Positions 1-10,100 of a stretch of 64,000 bases of DNA are shown here, in pieces. The notes below the pieces were generated by a model, which did no database searches, had not been told where the DNA came from, and worked only from the letters and a program-made list of their open reading frames with translations. The translations under genes and the position numbers were made by a program. This DNA comes from Bacteroidota bacterium (GTDB taxonomy: Bacteria; Bacteroidota; Bacteroidia; AKYH767-A; 2013-40CM-41-45): positions 620,001-684,000 of the forward strand of contig JADJON010000001.1 of NCBI GenBank assembly GCA_016713765.1. Reading direction: 5' to 3'. Position 1 is the first letter of the stretch. Every line of letters begins with the position of its first letter.

Positions 1-2498
1 GGCAGGCGGAGTCCCTTCATGCCGTCGAGTACGCGGGCAGTGACTTCGGCGGTGTTGTAGCCTTCTTTCGTGTAGCTCGTGACGGTGATGTAGCGGTTCT
101 TGTTGTAGTGCTTGATGGTGGGCACGGCGCGTTCGAAGTGTACGGAGGCGAGCTGGCTGAGCGGGACGAGTGCGCCGCTCATGGACGAGACGTACAAGCG
201 GTCGAGCGCGGAGAGGTCGGGGTGACCGTCGCGCTGCAGCGTGGCGTTGATGGTGTAGTCTTCGCCCTGCTCGTCCTTGTACGTCGCGATACCGAGTCCG
301 GCCAGTCCCATGCGCACGGTCTTGTCGATCTCGCTGGTGGGAATGCCAAGCAGCGCGGCTTTGTCGGTGTTAATGGCCAGGCGGAGGTCGGTGGTGTAGT
401 TGGTCAGCGGGTTGTTCACGTAGAGGGTGCCTTCGGTGCCTTTGAGCAGGCTCTCGACGCGGCCGGCGGCGGTGCGCAGGCTGTCGAGGTCTTCGCCGAA
501 GACGCGGATGGCGATGGGCGCTTCGATGGGCGGGCCCTGTTCGAACTGCTTCACTTCGATGCGTGCGTCCGGATAGGCGCGGAACGAGTCGCGCAGGGCG
601 CTGACGGTCGCTTCGAGTTCGGGCAGGTCCACCGGTTCCATGCGCACAAAGAGCTGAGAGAAGTTGCTGGTCTCGTTGCGCTGGATCTCGTTGTAGTACA
701 CGCGGGGGTTGCCTTTGCCTACGTTGCTGTACACGGCCGTGATCTTCGGCTGCCGCATGACCACCTGCTCGGCGTAGCGCGCGATGCTGTCGGTCTTGTA
801 GAGGTTGGTGCCGATGGGCGTTTCGATGTTGACGAGGAACATCGGCTTCTCGCTGCGCGGGAAGAGGCTGAAGCCCACCACGCCGAAGAGCGTGAGGCTG
901 CCAAGGAAGAGCGCAAGCGCGACGAGCAGCGCGGCGACCGGACGCTTCAGCGCGCGATCGAGCAATTTGGTGTAGGTGCCGCTGATGACGCGTTGCAATC
1001 CACGGAGGAAGACGTTGCCTTCCTGTGAGTGCTTGTCGCTCAGCACGAGGCTGCTGAGGAAGGGCACGATGGTGACCGAGACGAAGTAGGAGGCGATGAT
1101 GGTGAGCACCACCGCCATGGGCAGGCTGCGGATGAAGTCGCCCGCGCCTTCGGGCATGAAGATGATCGGCAGGAAGGCGACGATGAGGATGGCGGTGCAG
1201 CCGAGCACGGCGAGCGAGATCTGCTGCGTCGCTTTGATCGCCGCGTCGCGCCGCTTGTAGCCGTTGCGCAGGAAGCGCTCGATGTTCTCCACGACCACGA
1301 TGCTGTCGTCCACCAGCAGGCCGAGGGCGATGATCATGCCCACGATGCTGAGCTGGTTGATGGTGAAGCCGAAGAGGTTGAGCAGGAAGAGTCCGATGGC
1401 GATGGAGAGCGGGATGGAGATCATCACCACCAGCGAGGCGCGGGAGCCGAGCGGCAACAGGGTGATGAGCACGAGCAGGATGGCGATGCTGAAATCGCGG
1501 GTGAAGTGCGAAAGGCGCCGGCCCACGTCGTCGGCCTGTACGAAGCCCTGTTCCAGCCGGATGCCTTCGGGCAGACGCGCGACCGCGGCGTCGATGAGGG
1601 GAGTGACTTTCTTTTGTACTTCGAGGATGTTGGTGCGGTCCTTCTCGCTCACCGTGAGGAAGATCGCCTTCTTGCCGTTGTAGCGGGTGAGGTAGGTCTC
1701 GTCGTTGTAAGCCATCTCGACCGTGGCGATGTCTTTGAGGTACACGATTCGGCCGTCGCCGGCCTGCACGACGGTGTTGCGCACTTCCTCGACCGAGCCG
1801 TAGTCGCCGCTGGTTTTGATGTTGAACTTCTTGCCGCCCGCGTCGATGCTGCCGCCGGGGATGTTCTGGGCCTCGCTCTGGATCGCGCCGAGGACGCGGT
1901 TGAGCGAGAGGCGGTGCTGGGCCATCTTGCCGAGGTCCACGGAGACGCGCAGTTGCTGGTCGGGGTAGCCGTGCAGCTTCACTTTTTTCACCTCGCGGAT
2001 CTTCTCGATCTCCTTCTTGAGCGCGTCGGCCTGGTCGTCGAGCGCGCGGTAGCTGGCCGAGTCGGTGACGAAGGCGAGCTGGTAGGTGCTCACGTCGGAG
2101 GCCGTCACCTTGCGGATCTCGAGGCTGAGCAGGTCGGCGGGCAGGGCGGGTCGGAGGCTGTTCACCTCGCGCACGACTTCGTTGTATTTCTCGTCGGGGC
2201 TTTCGCTGTAGATGAACTCGACCTGCACGACCAGCAGGCCGTCGTCGATGTCGGAGCGGATGCGCTTGATGTTGTCGAGCTCGTTCAGCTTCTCCTCGAT
2301 GGGATCGGCGACGAGTTTTTCCATGTCGGTGGGACTCGCGCCGGGGTACACGGCTACGATGAAGAAGTTCGGCGCGCGGAAGAGCGGGTCTTCGCCGCGG
2401 GGCATCGTAAAGAGGGAGGTGATGCCGAGGGCGAGCACCATCGCGAAGATTACGATGGTGAACTGGTAGTTCTTGACGGAGAATTCGGTCAGTCTCAT
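1..2498 (-). CDS. RND family efflux transporter permease (AcrB/CzcA-like), C-terminus beyond window
   Basis: The frame opens at an ATG at 2498 and stays open to the left edge, giving more than 830 residues with no stop. It starts MRLTEFSVKNYQFTIVIF, a typical RND cytoplasmic start followed by TM1. A periplasmic porter region follows, then TM2 onward with the motif GLLVDDSIVVVENIERFL, the conserved RND TM4 region carrying the paired Asp residues of the proton relay. A second porter domain follows. RND permeases are about 1,020-1,060 residues, so roughly 200 C-terminal residues lie outside. It is the last visible gene of an adaptor/TolC/RND operon and starts 33 bp after the adaptor stop. The substrate cannot be read from sequence; the heavy-metal and multidrug (HAE/HME) groups are both possible. 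Confidence 0.93.
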   Translation of the reverse strand, partial: MRLTEFSVKNYQFTIVIFAMVLALGITSLFTMPRGEDPLFRAPNFFIVAVYPGASPTDMEKLVADPIEEKLNELDNIKRIRSDIDDGLLVVQVEFIYSESPDEKYNEVVREVNSLRPALPADLLSLEIRKVTASDVSTYQLAFVTDSASYRALDDQADALKKEIEKIREVKKVKLHGYPDQQLRVSVDLGKMAQHRLSLNRVLGAIQSEAQNIPGGSIDAGGKKFNIKTSGDYGSVEEVRNTVVQAGDGRIVYLKDIATVEMAYNDETYLTRYNGKKAIFLTVSEKDRTNILEVQKKVTPLIDAAVARLPEGIRLEQGFVQADDVGRRLSHFTRDFSIAILLVLITLLPLGSRASLVVMISIPLSIAIGLFLLNLFGFTINQLSIVGMIIALGLLVDDSIVVVENIERFLRNGYKRRDAAIKATQQISLAVLGCTAILIVAFLPIIFMPEGAGDFIRSLPMAVVLTIIASYFVSVTIVPFLSSLVLSDKHSQEGNVFLRGLQRVISGTYTKLLDRALKRPVAALLVALALFLGSLTLFGVVGFSLFPRSEKPMFLVNIETPIGTNLYKTDSIARYAEQVVMRQPKITAVYSNVGKGNPRVYYNEIQRNETSNFSQLFVRMEPVDLPELEATVSALRDSFRAYPDARIEVKQFEQGPPIEAPIAIRVFGEDLDSLRTAAGRVESLLKGTEGTLYVNNPLTNYTTDLRLAINTDKAALLGIPTSEIDKTVRMGLAGLGIATYKDEQGEDYTINATLQRDGHPDLSALDRLYVSSMSGALVPLSQLASVHFERAVPTIKHYNKNRYITVTSYTKEGYNTAEVTARVLDGMKGLRL

Positions 2499-2531
2499 GG
2501 GAAGGTTGCGAACGGGATCAGGGGAAAAGGA

Positions 2532-3581
2532 TCAGCGGAGGACGGTCACGGTCTCGCCGTCGTGGAGGTAGGAGGCGCCGTCGGTGACTACGGTGCGGAG
2601 GGTTTCGTCTTCGGCGCGCACGGCCACGCGGTCGGGAAGGATGTGGGCCACCTGCACGGTGCGGGCTTCGACGGTCTTGCTGTCGTCGCGCAGGCTGAAG
2701 AGCGTGGCCGCGTCGCGGTCGGCGGTGGTGACGGCTTCGATGGGTACGAGTCCGAGTTTCTCCTTGCGCGCGGGGAGCAGGCGGATGCGTGCGACGAGTC
2801 CGCTCGCGAGGCGACGTTCGCCGGCCTCGATGCGGAGTTTGACGGAGAAGGTGCCGGTGAGCGGGTCGGCCACTTCGGCGATCTCGCTCACTTCGGCTTT
2901 GAGCGTGTCGCCGGGGTAGGCGTCGAGCCAGACCTGGGCCGGGTCGCGGAGCGCGAGGCGGGCCCAGTCGCGGTCGGCCACGCCGATGCGGATGACCCAG
3001 TCGCCGGGGCGGGTGGAGTTGATCACGTACACCGGTTGGCCGGGGCCGACGAGTTCGCCTTCGTTCATCAGCTTGCGCAGCACGCGGCCCGACTCGGTGG
3101 CGTAGATCGACGAGTAGCGCTGGTTGAAGCCGGCGATCTGCAACGCTTGTTCGGCGAGCTGGTAGCCGGTCTGCGCGTTCTGGAACTGTTCGAGCGTGGC
3201 GGCGCTGTCGCGGTAGAGGTTGCTCACGCGCTTGAAGTCGCGTTCGGCTTTTTCAAAGGCGTTGCGCGCTTGTCCGAGCTGGGCGTCGATCTCGGTGAGG
3301 TTGAGGCGCGCGAGGAGCTGGCCCTTGGCGACGGCCTCGCCTTCGTCGACGAGCAGCTCGGCGATGATGCCGCCGGTCTTGAAGGAGAGGCGGGCTTCCT
3401 TGTCGGAGACGAGCGTGCCGCTGGCGAGGATGGGTTGGGCGAAGTCGGTGTACTCGACCTCGGCGACTTTCACGCGGACCGATTCTTTTTTCGGTTCGTC
3501 GGTCTTGGCGGCGCCGCCGCAGCCGGCAAGGGTCGCGGGAAGTACGGCGAGCAGGAGGAACTTGTGGATGAAGGTTTTCAT
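2532..3581 (-). CDS. Efflux RND periplasmic adaptor (membrane fusion protein), lipoprotein
   Basis: The protein has 349 residues. The signal ends in a lipobox (LAGC, Cys at about 21), so it should be lipid-anchored on the periplasmic side. The order is: a short beta stretch, half of a lipoyl domain (GTLVSDKEARLSFKTGG), a hairpin/coiled-coil region (about 105-160: LGQARNAFEKAERDFKRVSN), the second lipoyl half (YATESGRVLRKLMNEGELV), a beta-barrel and a membrane-proximal domain. This is the HlyD/AcrA adaptor architecture that bridges the RND pump to the TolC channel. It sits 15 bp downstream of the TolC-like gene and 33 bp upstream of the RND gene, so the three are probably co-transcribed. Confidence 0.92.
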   Translation of the reverse strand: MKTFIHKFLLLAVLPATLAGCGGAAKTDEPKKESVRVKVAEVEYTDFAQPILASGTLVSDKEARLSFKTGGIIAELLVDEGEAVAKGQLLARLNLTEIDAQLGQARNAFEKAERDFKRVSNLYRDSAATLEQFQNAQTGYQLAEQALQIAGFNQRYSSIYATESGRVLRKLMNEGELVGPGQPVYVINSTRPGDWVIRIGVADRDWARLALRDPAQVWLDAYPGDTLKAEVSEIAEVADPLTGTFSVKLRIEAGERRLASGLVARIRLLPARKEKLGLVPIEAVTTADRDAATLFSLRDDSKTVEARTVQVAHILPDRVAVRAEDETLRTVVTDGASYLHDGETVTVLR

Positions 3582-3596
3582 GGGAGAAGGTTTTGA

Positions 3597-4958
3597 TCAG
3601 AAGGGGTAGGCGGCGAGGGCGCGTTCGAGTTCAGCCTGCCGGACGAGGGTGAGGGCGCGCGCGGCGTTGCGCGCGAGCCGGTTGTTGGTCCACTGGGTGA
3701 AGGCGTCGGTGAGTTCGAGCAGGAGCGCCTGGCCTTCACGGTAGCGCGTGAGCGTCTGCCGGTAGTATTCGGCGGAAAAGCGTTCCTGCGCTTCGGTACC
3801 GGCGGCCTGCGCCTGCGCCGACTGCAGCGCGAGGCGTGCGGTGGTTGCCTGGAGTTCGAGTTGCTGCTCGGTTTCGGCGCGTTTCGATTCGAGTTCGCGC
3901 AGGCTGGCTTCGGCCTGTTGCACTTTGCGCGTGTTGGTCATGCCGGCAAACAGGTTCCAGCGTAGCTGTACGCCGCCGAGGTAGTACTGTTGGTCGTCGT
4001 CGAACTTGTAGTAGAAACCCTGGTAGCCCGCGTCGAAGAAAGTGTTTACGGTGGGCAGCAGGTAACCGCGTTTCATGCGCACGAGGTATTCGCTCTGTTT
4101 GATGCCGCGCTCGAGTTGCGCAAGTTCTTCGCGGCGACCAATCGCGCCTCGCGCCTCGTCCCACGTACGTCGGTCTCGCACCTCGGTCTCGCCCGAAGGT
4201 GTCAAAAGCGTCGTATCCACTGCGACTGGTGTATCCTGCGGGCGGTTGAGGAGAAAATTGAGGTAGCGAAGCGCGGCTTCGCGGTTGTTGACCGCTTCGG
4301 CGCGAGCGGCTTCGTTCTTCGCGAGCTGGGCGTCGATGCGGAGGAGGTTGGCGCGGAGGGCGAGGCCGTTACCGACGAGCGTTTCGGTAAGGCGGCGGTT
4401 GTCCTGCAGGAGTTTCGCGGCGTTGGTGTAGATGGCTACGGCCTGATCGGCGCGTAGGAATTGGTAGTAGGCGGTACGGATGTCCTTCACCAGTTCGCGT
4501 TTGTACACGGCGAGCGCGGCCTGTTGACCGCTGTAGGCTTCGCGCCGGATCTTTTCGTTGTACCAGATCTCGGCGTTGATGAGCGGCAGGGCGAGGCGGA
4601 GGCGGGTGTCGTGGAAGTCGTTCGGAAGGAACTGTTCCGATACGTTGGCGATCTGCGGGAAGGCGTTGCTTTGCGTGAGCTGGTTGAGCGTGCTGTACAC
4701 CGGGTTCATGAGGTCGCCTACGGGAATGTCGATTTTCCGTCCGCCGTCGGCGTAGGTGTAGTCGGCGAGCAGGCTGAGGGATGGCAGGAAGAGTCCGCGT
4801 GCTTCGCGCAAGGCGGCGAAGGAGCGTTCGAGCGCGATGGACTGCTGCCGGAGGCCGAGGTTGGAATCGAGTCCGGCGCGCAGGAGGCTGTCGAGCGTGC
4901 CCTGGGCGCGGCTCAGGGCGGGGGCGAGGAGGAAGAGGAGGATGACCAGGCGTTTCAT
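3597..4958 (-). CDS. TolC family outer membrane efflux protein
   Basis: The protein has 453 residues, starts with a cleavable signal (MKRLVILLFLLAPALSRAQG) and continues with two long, largely helical repeats typical of TolC/OEP proteins. Examples are the LRQQSIALERSFAALREARG segment near the N-terminus and the RKVQQAEASLRELESKRAETE segment near residue 350. It would form the trimeric outer-membrane channel for the RND pump encoded downstream. It is the first structural gene of the operon and starts 59 bp downstream of the TetR stop. A copy of the candidate TetR operator (4986-5000) lies in that gap. Confidence 0.92.
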   Translation of the reverse strand: MKRLVILLFLLAPALSRAQGTLDSLLRAGLDSNLGLRQQSIALERSFAALREARGLFLPSLSLLADYTYADGGRKIDIPVGDLMNPVYSTLNQLTQSNAFPQIANVSEQFLPNDFHDTRLRLALPLINAEIWYNEKIRREAYSGQQAALAVYKRELVKDIRTAYYQFLRADQAVAIYTNAAKLLQDNRRLTETLVGNGLALRANLLRIDAQLAKNEAARAEAVNNREAALRYLNFLLNRPQDTPVAVDTTLLTPSGETEVRDRRTWDEARGAIGRREELAQLERGIKQSEYLVRMKRGYLLPTVNTFFDAGYQGFYYKFDDDQQYYLGGVQLRWNLFAGMTNTRKVQQAEASLRELESKRAETEQQLELQATTARLALQSAQAQAAGTEAQERFSAEYYRQTLTRYREGQALLLELTDAFTQWTNNRLARNAARALTLVRQAELERALAAYPF

Positions 4959-4985
4959 ATGGATTTGTTAACGCTTACGATTCTA

Positions 4986-5000
4986 TGAACACTGTTTAGT
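4986..5000. promoter_or_regulatory. Candidate TetR operator, copy upstream of the tolC-like gene
   Basis: The 15-mer TGAACACTGTTTAGT lies between the tetR stop and the tolC-like start. It matches 13 of 15 positions of a site at 5662-5676 upstream of tetR. Both contain an imperfect dyad AAC-N3-GTT, and here CACT-N4-AGTG adds a further dyad. The placement before both regulator and target is what a TetR autoregulator would give. Binding is inferred. Confidence 0.5.
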
Positions 5001-5017
5001 GCAGGGTTAAAAAAATA

Positions 5018-5632
5018 TCAGGCGCGGATGTGGTGGAGGTATTCGTGGAACGCCTGGCGCATGCCTTCGGCGGCTTCTTCGTGGGAGATTTCCATGACCA
5101 TGAATCGGTTTTTGAGGTAGATGGATGCGAGGCCGTGGACCATGCTCCAGGCCTGTAGTGCGCCGAGGTTGGCGTCGGCGTAGCGGATGCATTTTTCTTC
5201 GATGCAGTCGGCCACGGTGGTAAGCAGGAATTCGTAAGCGTTGCAGCCGTTTTCCCAGAGCATGTTTTCCTTGATCACGTTCATGGGTGCGGTGAGGATG
5301 AACATGAGGTCGTAGTACTGCGGATTGGAAAATGCGAAGTCGAGGTAGGTAAGTCCGAGTGCGCGCAGTCGTTCGAAGGGGTGTCGGATCTCGGCCAGTG
5401 GCGCGAACGATTTCGCGAGCAGGTCGAAGGCTTCGCGTTGCACGTCGTAGAGCAGCTCGTCCTTGTCCTTATAATAGAGGTAGATGGTGGCGGGGCTGTA
5501 CTCGATCTTTTCGGCGATGGCGCGGATGGAAGTCCGCTCGTAGCCCACCTCCACGAACATCTCGAACGCCGCGTCGAGGATCTTGCGGCGCATCTCCTGT
5601 TTCTCACGTTCTTTCCGTTCGGCGATGCCCAT
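5018..5632 (-). CDS. TetR/AcrR family transcriptional regulator
   Basis: The protein has 204 residues. The N-terminal helix-turn-helix (about 15-60) has the family signature: RRKILDAAFEMFVEVGYERTS, then IRAIAEKIEYSPATIYLYYKDKDELL. The rest is an alpha-helical ligand/dimerisation domain (FDLLAKSFAPLAE... CIEEKCIRYADANLGALQAWSMVHGL) in the style of the TetR C-terminal group that follows 'LDFAFSNPQYYDLMF'. It is the first gene of the efflux operon and most likely represses it. A 15-bp repeated sequence occurs in front of both this gene and the TolC gene. The inducer is unknown. Confidence 0.92.
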   Translation of the reverse strand: MGIAERKEREKQEMRRKILDAAFEMFVEVGYERTSIRAIAEKIEYSPATIYLYYKDKDELLYDVQREAFDLLAKSFAPLAEIRHPFERLRALGLTYLDFAFSNPQYYDLMFILTAPMNVIKENMLWENGCNAYEFLLTTVADCIEEKCIRYADANLGALQAWSMVHGLASIYLKNRFMVMEISHEEAAEGMRQAFHEYLHHIRA

Positions 5633-5661
5633 GGTTGTTTTGGTTAACGGGGCGAAGTTAG

Positions 5662-5676
5662 TGAACGGTGTTTAGT
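5662..5676. promoter_or_regulatory. Candidate TetR operator, copy upstream of tetR
   Basis: TGAACGGTGTTTAGT lies about 30 bp upstream of the tetR start codon and matches the site at 4986-5000 at 13 of 15 bases, in the same orientation. With flanks it reads AGTGAAC-N3-GTTTAGT, an imperfect inverted repeat with the spacing common for TetR operators. Confidence 0.5.
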
Positions 5677-5679
5677 AAA

Positions 5680-5966
5680 ATCAAGCTTATCGACCCACAT
5701 TAATCATATTTAATTGAATATCAATCATATAATTTAATCCCAGATTGATTCCGCCTGGATTAATAGCATTTCTAGAGATCGGTCCAGGTAGCCCATTGCT
5801 TTTCGGCGCTGAAGTATTCTGAATGCCGGTCATTCATCTGATAAAACAACACGATTATGCCTAAAGGAGCAATTGCATAACTGCAATGGAAGAGCAATCA
5901 GTAAATCAAGATGGAAGCATGTGTTTACATGTAACAGCTACTATTCCACCTGACAGACAGGGTGGA
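5680..5966. other. AT-rich intergenic stretch before the tandem duplication
   Basis: No credible gene is visible. Base composition changes here from the GC-rich efflux operon to the AT-rich island. The last bases before the duplication (TGACAGACAGGGTGGA) share GACAGA with the sequence that ends unit 1 and unit 2, a possible microhomology used in forming the duplication. Confidence 0.4.
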
Positions 5967-6057
5967 TGATTGCTAATTCCGTCATAGAGAATCGAAGTTC
6001 CCTCCGGAAGCCGGATTAGCTTTCAGCGTGGGCTACTTTGTCTAACGTTTTCTCTTT

Positions 6058-6213
6058 TCAAAGCGGGACACGATTCAGGAAGGGTTTTATGGAAGATCTC
6101 CTGTATCGATATTGTCCGCGGTGGCTTAGCTCGTAATTGTATTCCATCAGCCCTTGTTCCGGATCATGCTGCAATTGTTCAATAGTCTGATAGGCCTTCT
6201 CGAACGCTTTCAT
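6058..6213 (-). pseudogene. Short open frame in the duplicated leader (possible gene remnant)
   Basis: A 51-codon frame (MKAFEKAYQTIEQLQHDPEQ at its start) ends at a TGA at 6058 and is present in both duplication units (see 11699-11854). The opening resembles the C-terminal helical tail of Rpn/PD-(D/E)XK transposase-like nucleases, but the match is weak and the frame is short. It may be a remnant or chance. Confidence 0.2.
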
Positions 6214-6372
6214 TATCCTTCACCTTTAACATTACCAGGATCACCCTGCGGGTTTTTCGTTCCCGATAGTTAATTCGATAATGATTGCCTATTTCTCAAC
6301 GTATGTTTATCTTGTGTTGCGTTGAGAGCTTACAGGTAAGTTACTCAATCAGTTCATTGAACTTTGAAAAGC

Positions 6373-7185
6373 ATGAAAAAAATCTATGTGTTAATCACGT
6401 TTTTGATGAATTTATTTAGTGGGATGACTTACGGCCAATCTCAATGGAGATTTCATGTTGCATTTGAGGATGGAACCGGTCAAAGAGATACTGTATGGAT
6501 GATCTATGATTCAACTGCTACTTTTGGAGTAGACACAAGTCTGGGAGAGGGTTATACTCCATTAGATCATTCCAGATTTAATGTTTGGATCTACAATCCA
6601 GCATTTGACACTACAAAGGTCTCAGCACTTCCATTTCTCATGTTCCCTAGCCATGGATTATCATATATAGAAGCAATTGGGTTTACCTATCCTCTGATAA
6701 TCAGGTGGGATACAAGCCTTTTCCAATCACCTTTACTACCGATAGATTCATCTAATCAAGTGTTCTTTAATACAGCAGAGATCGATAACGATTATTTTTG
6801 GGCTATTAATAATGACCCATCAGCACACGCGTATAATATGTTGATTACGGATTCTGCTTTCGCGCCGTATTTTATTTTTGGTTCTAGAAGCCAGTTTCCG
6901 ATGAATATCCAATTGTGGCATGACCCTTTGAATAATATAGACAAGACCAGTTTTAGCACATGTCTTTTCCCAAATCCAGGAAGCGAAAACCTGACGATTA
7001 GAGCTCTCAGTTTAATAAGTAATATAAAAATATATAATTCGATGAGTGTTTGCGTTCGTACTTATAACGAATTACATTCCACTAGCGTGGAGTTGCATAC
7101 ACCGGAATTGCCAAGTGGAATGTATTCAATTTGTATAATTTATGAATCAGGAGAATCCCAACTGGTTAAATATATTAAGCTATGA
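6373..7185 (+). CDS. Small secreted protein with T9SS sorting domain, unit 1 copy
   Basis: The protein has 270 residues from ATG 6373; a TTG three codons earlier is also possible. It has a signal peptide (MKKIYVLITFLMNLFSGMTYGQ), a central domain I do not recognise (WRFHVAFEDGTGQRDTVWMIYD), and a C-terminal module starting FPNPGSENL that looks like a T9SS type A sorting domain. The stop overlaps the start of the next gene (ATGA), so translation of the two is probably coupled. The paralogue in unit 2 (12013-12825) is nearly identical for about the first 45 residues and then diverges while keeping length and plan. The gene is AT-rich compared with the efflux operon. Confidence 0.75.
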   Translation: MKKIYVLITFLMNLFSGMTYGQSQWRFHVAFEDGTGQRDTVWMIYDSTATFGVDTSLGEGYTPLDHSRFNVWIYNPAFDTTKVSALPFLMFPSHGLSYIEAIGFTYPLIIRWDTSLFQSPLLPIDSSNQVFFNTAEIDNDYFWAINNDPSAHAYNMLITDSAFAPYFIFGSRSQFPMNIQLWHDPLNNIDKTSFSTCLFPNPGSENLTIRALSLISNIKIYNSMSVCVRTYNELHSTSVELHTPELPSGMYSICIIYESGESQLVKYIKL

Positions 7186-10100
7186 AACGCACTATTTATT
7201 ATCTCCAAGCTCGAGTTCTTGCTATTTTACTTTTAAGTATCGGAACAAGTATCAATCTACATGCTCAGAATTGTATGGATGATAACTTGCCAATAACATC
7301 TTATTCGCAATCAGCATATGGGTCACAGTACGGTTGGTATTTACCTGCCCTAGGCACTATTCGAATCTTAGTAGTTCTTGCTGAAGTTAATTACGATGTT
7401 AATTCAGACCCGAACCCTTACGTTACATGGCAGCAGGGAACTTTTCCGACATGGGGTGATAATTTATTTAATGCTAGCACTCCTTCGAATGGCTTGTTTA
7501 CACACTATTTCGAATTGGCGTCATCAGGCAATCTTCAAGTTGAAGGCGATTATTTAGCGCCACCATTGAATGGCGGAGTCATATCAGTTAATGAAAGTGA
7601 CATTATCTCGCAGGGTGTCGAGAATGCGCTAATTTCTGCAATAAATAGTCAAATGACCTCTGGGTTTATTACCAGATCAGGAATAATAAATCCGGCACAT
7701 TTTGATATGTGGACTCCTAATGGCTACGGCATACAAAAAAATAACGTTCCAAATATATCAATTGATCATGTAATGATAATGTGGAGAAATCACACAATTC
7801 CAAATGGAACAGGGAATGCAAGTCCTAATCAATTAGGCATCGGCACTATTCTGGGTTATTCAACAGATACTTGGTCTCAGTTTGGAGCACAGACCAATAT
7901 GCCTTTAGATATTTCAAGGCATGAGTTTGCTCATTTGATTGTGGGAGGAAATAACTTCCATGTTTCGGGAGGAGCAGAGTTTAACATGTGGCTCAGTAAG
8001 AATAGTGCCCATGCCATACTTAGTCTGTCTAGTGCAGCATTGAATTGTTGGAGCGCTTGGGATAGAAATCGATTGAATTGGATTGCGCCCGGAAATTCAT
8101 TTTCAATCTCAGCAAGAGATATGAATAATTTGTATGAGATTTCCGGCGATTTGGATGCAACAGTCTCTGGCCATGCGGGAATATATACATTGCGCGATTT
8201 TGTGACAACAGGTGATGCGATAAGAATTAAGTTGCCTTTTACCCCTTCAAATAAATATCAAGAGTATATCTGGTTAGAGAACCATAATGGGAGTAGCATG
8301 AATGGAATTCAATTTGACGAATATCGATCAGCCATAGGCAATTCATGCATTACTCCAGCGACTTATGGACTTTATGCTTATATGCAAATCGGAAAAGATA
8401 ATGAGGTTGACAATGTATATCAGAATGTATTTGGGGATCCATCAGATTATTTAAGATATATTTCTGCCGATGGATTTTTTGACACAGATATTGAATCTGC
8501 AACGCAAACAACAAGTTGCTGGCCTCCCCCCATCAAGCCGTTTTTTAAAATTGAGGAGAACCCGCTTACAGGTGAATGTGATTTAGATGAATTATCGACT
8601 GATATAGTGCCACCTTTTGATGTCTTGAATTATTATGATCGCTACCCCAAAGTATATCAAAATGAGCAAGGTGTTTATCTGTATAATGTTTTTCAAGCGG
8701 GTAATTCTAGACAAGTATTTACACTAAACGGAGTTAGAAAGTTTGGATTAGGATATAATCCATCAACTTCTTCAATGATTAATCTAACTAGTTTTGACAT
8801 TCAAGCGAATAATCCTAAAGATCAACGAATAGTTTATTTGAACGGGGTGTCCATAGAGATTATATCGCAAAGCAGTGGTAATATACAAGTTCAGATTAGA
8901 TTTGATGATGTCGATATTGTTAGCGATCAACGTTGGTGCGCACCAGAAATCCACCTAAATCCAATCGGTCCGAGCAATGCATATTCACTCAATCTGAAAA
9001 CTAACAAGGTAATCATCCTAGATCAAGGACTTACTGCAACAAAAATGACCGATCCTTTACTTTTTCATGGGCGAAAAGTGTTTTCTGATCCGACAAGTTT
9101 TTACTGCAAAGCTGGTTCTTTTTTGAACCTTGAGCCGGGCGCAGAGTTTGTTGTAGATAATAATAGTCAACTAATTTTGGAGCCTAACAGTAGAATAGAC
9201 ATAGGTCAAAACGCTATCCTAAGAGTTAAAAGGGGAGGGCGTTTAGTCATTAATACTGGAGCTGTGATAAATGTGAATGATGGAAAAATAATTATTGAAG
9301 ATGACGGCTATGTTAACTATTTTCCGAACTGTACAGTAAACCTTGACGGCAATGTTGCTGTATTTGAGATAAATGGCATGTTGAAATTGGAAGACAATGC
9401 AACTTTGCGATTAAATCGCACGACTTCAAATCATGGCTTTTTTCGTTTTAATAATGCTTCACTTTCGCCCTCAAGAAATGTTATTTGTGGGGCTAATTGC
9501 TCTATTGATATTAGTGGTGCTTCACAAAGCAGGAAGATTATTCAAATTGATCAAGAGTCACTTTATATCCCATCGGATATTGTTTTCTTTAATTTGAATC
9601 GAGGAAAAGTTGAACTTAATAGCAACTCCAGGCTACAAGTAGAAGGTATTACAACAAATGTTAGCGTGACATTTTCAAAATTTACCAGTAATGTCGCTGG
9701 CCAGAATAACAATCATCGTGGGCTTAATCTATTCGGTCAATCTAATTGTACTGTTAGCAGTTGTATTTTTGAATATGGTAAGTACGGGATATTTGCGTGG
9801 CAAACACTGGGTGGAGGTTCTCTTACTGTTATAGCTTCGGTTTTTAGACACAATGTGTTTGGAATCCGTGTCCAAGATAAGGGGCTAAATTTGTTTAATT
9901 GCAGTTATTTTAATAATCAATATGGTATTTATGGTGGCAATATGACTCACCCTTCTTATTTCTATCAAGCTGTAGTGGGGGGTACGCAGGTTAGTTCTAA
10001 TGAGAATGGAATTAGATGGCAAGGGGCTTCAACCCCAGTACTGACACTCGATGATCCATTGATTAATTTTAATAATATAGCAACTCGTGTTGATAACTGT

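Noticed and set aside
108..3596. Very long open frames on the plus strand opposite the efflux genes
   Set aside because: Their translations are low-complexity, rich in Gly/Val/Asp/Glu/His, without motifs. The opposite strand encodes unmistakable RND and adaptor proteins. They are antisense shadows of GC-rich genes.
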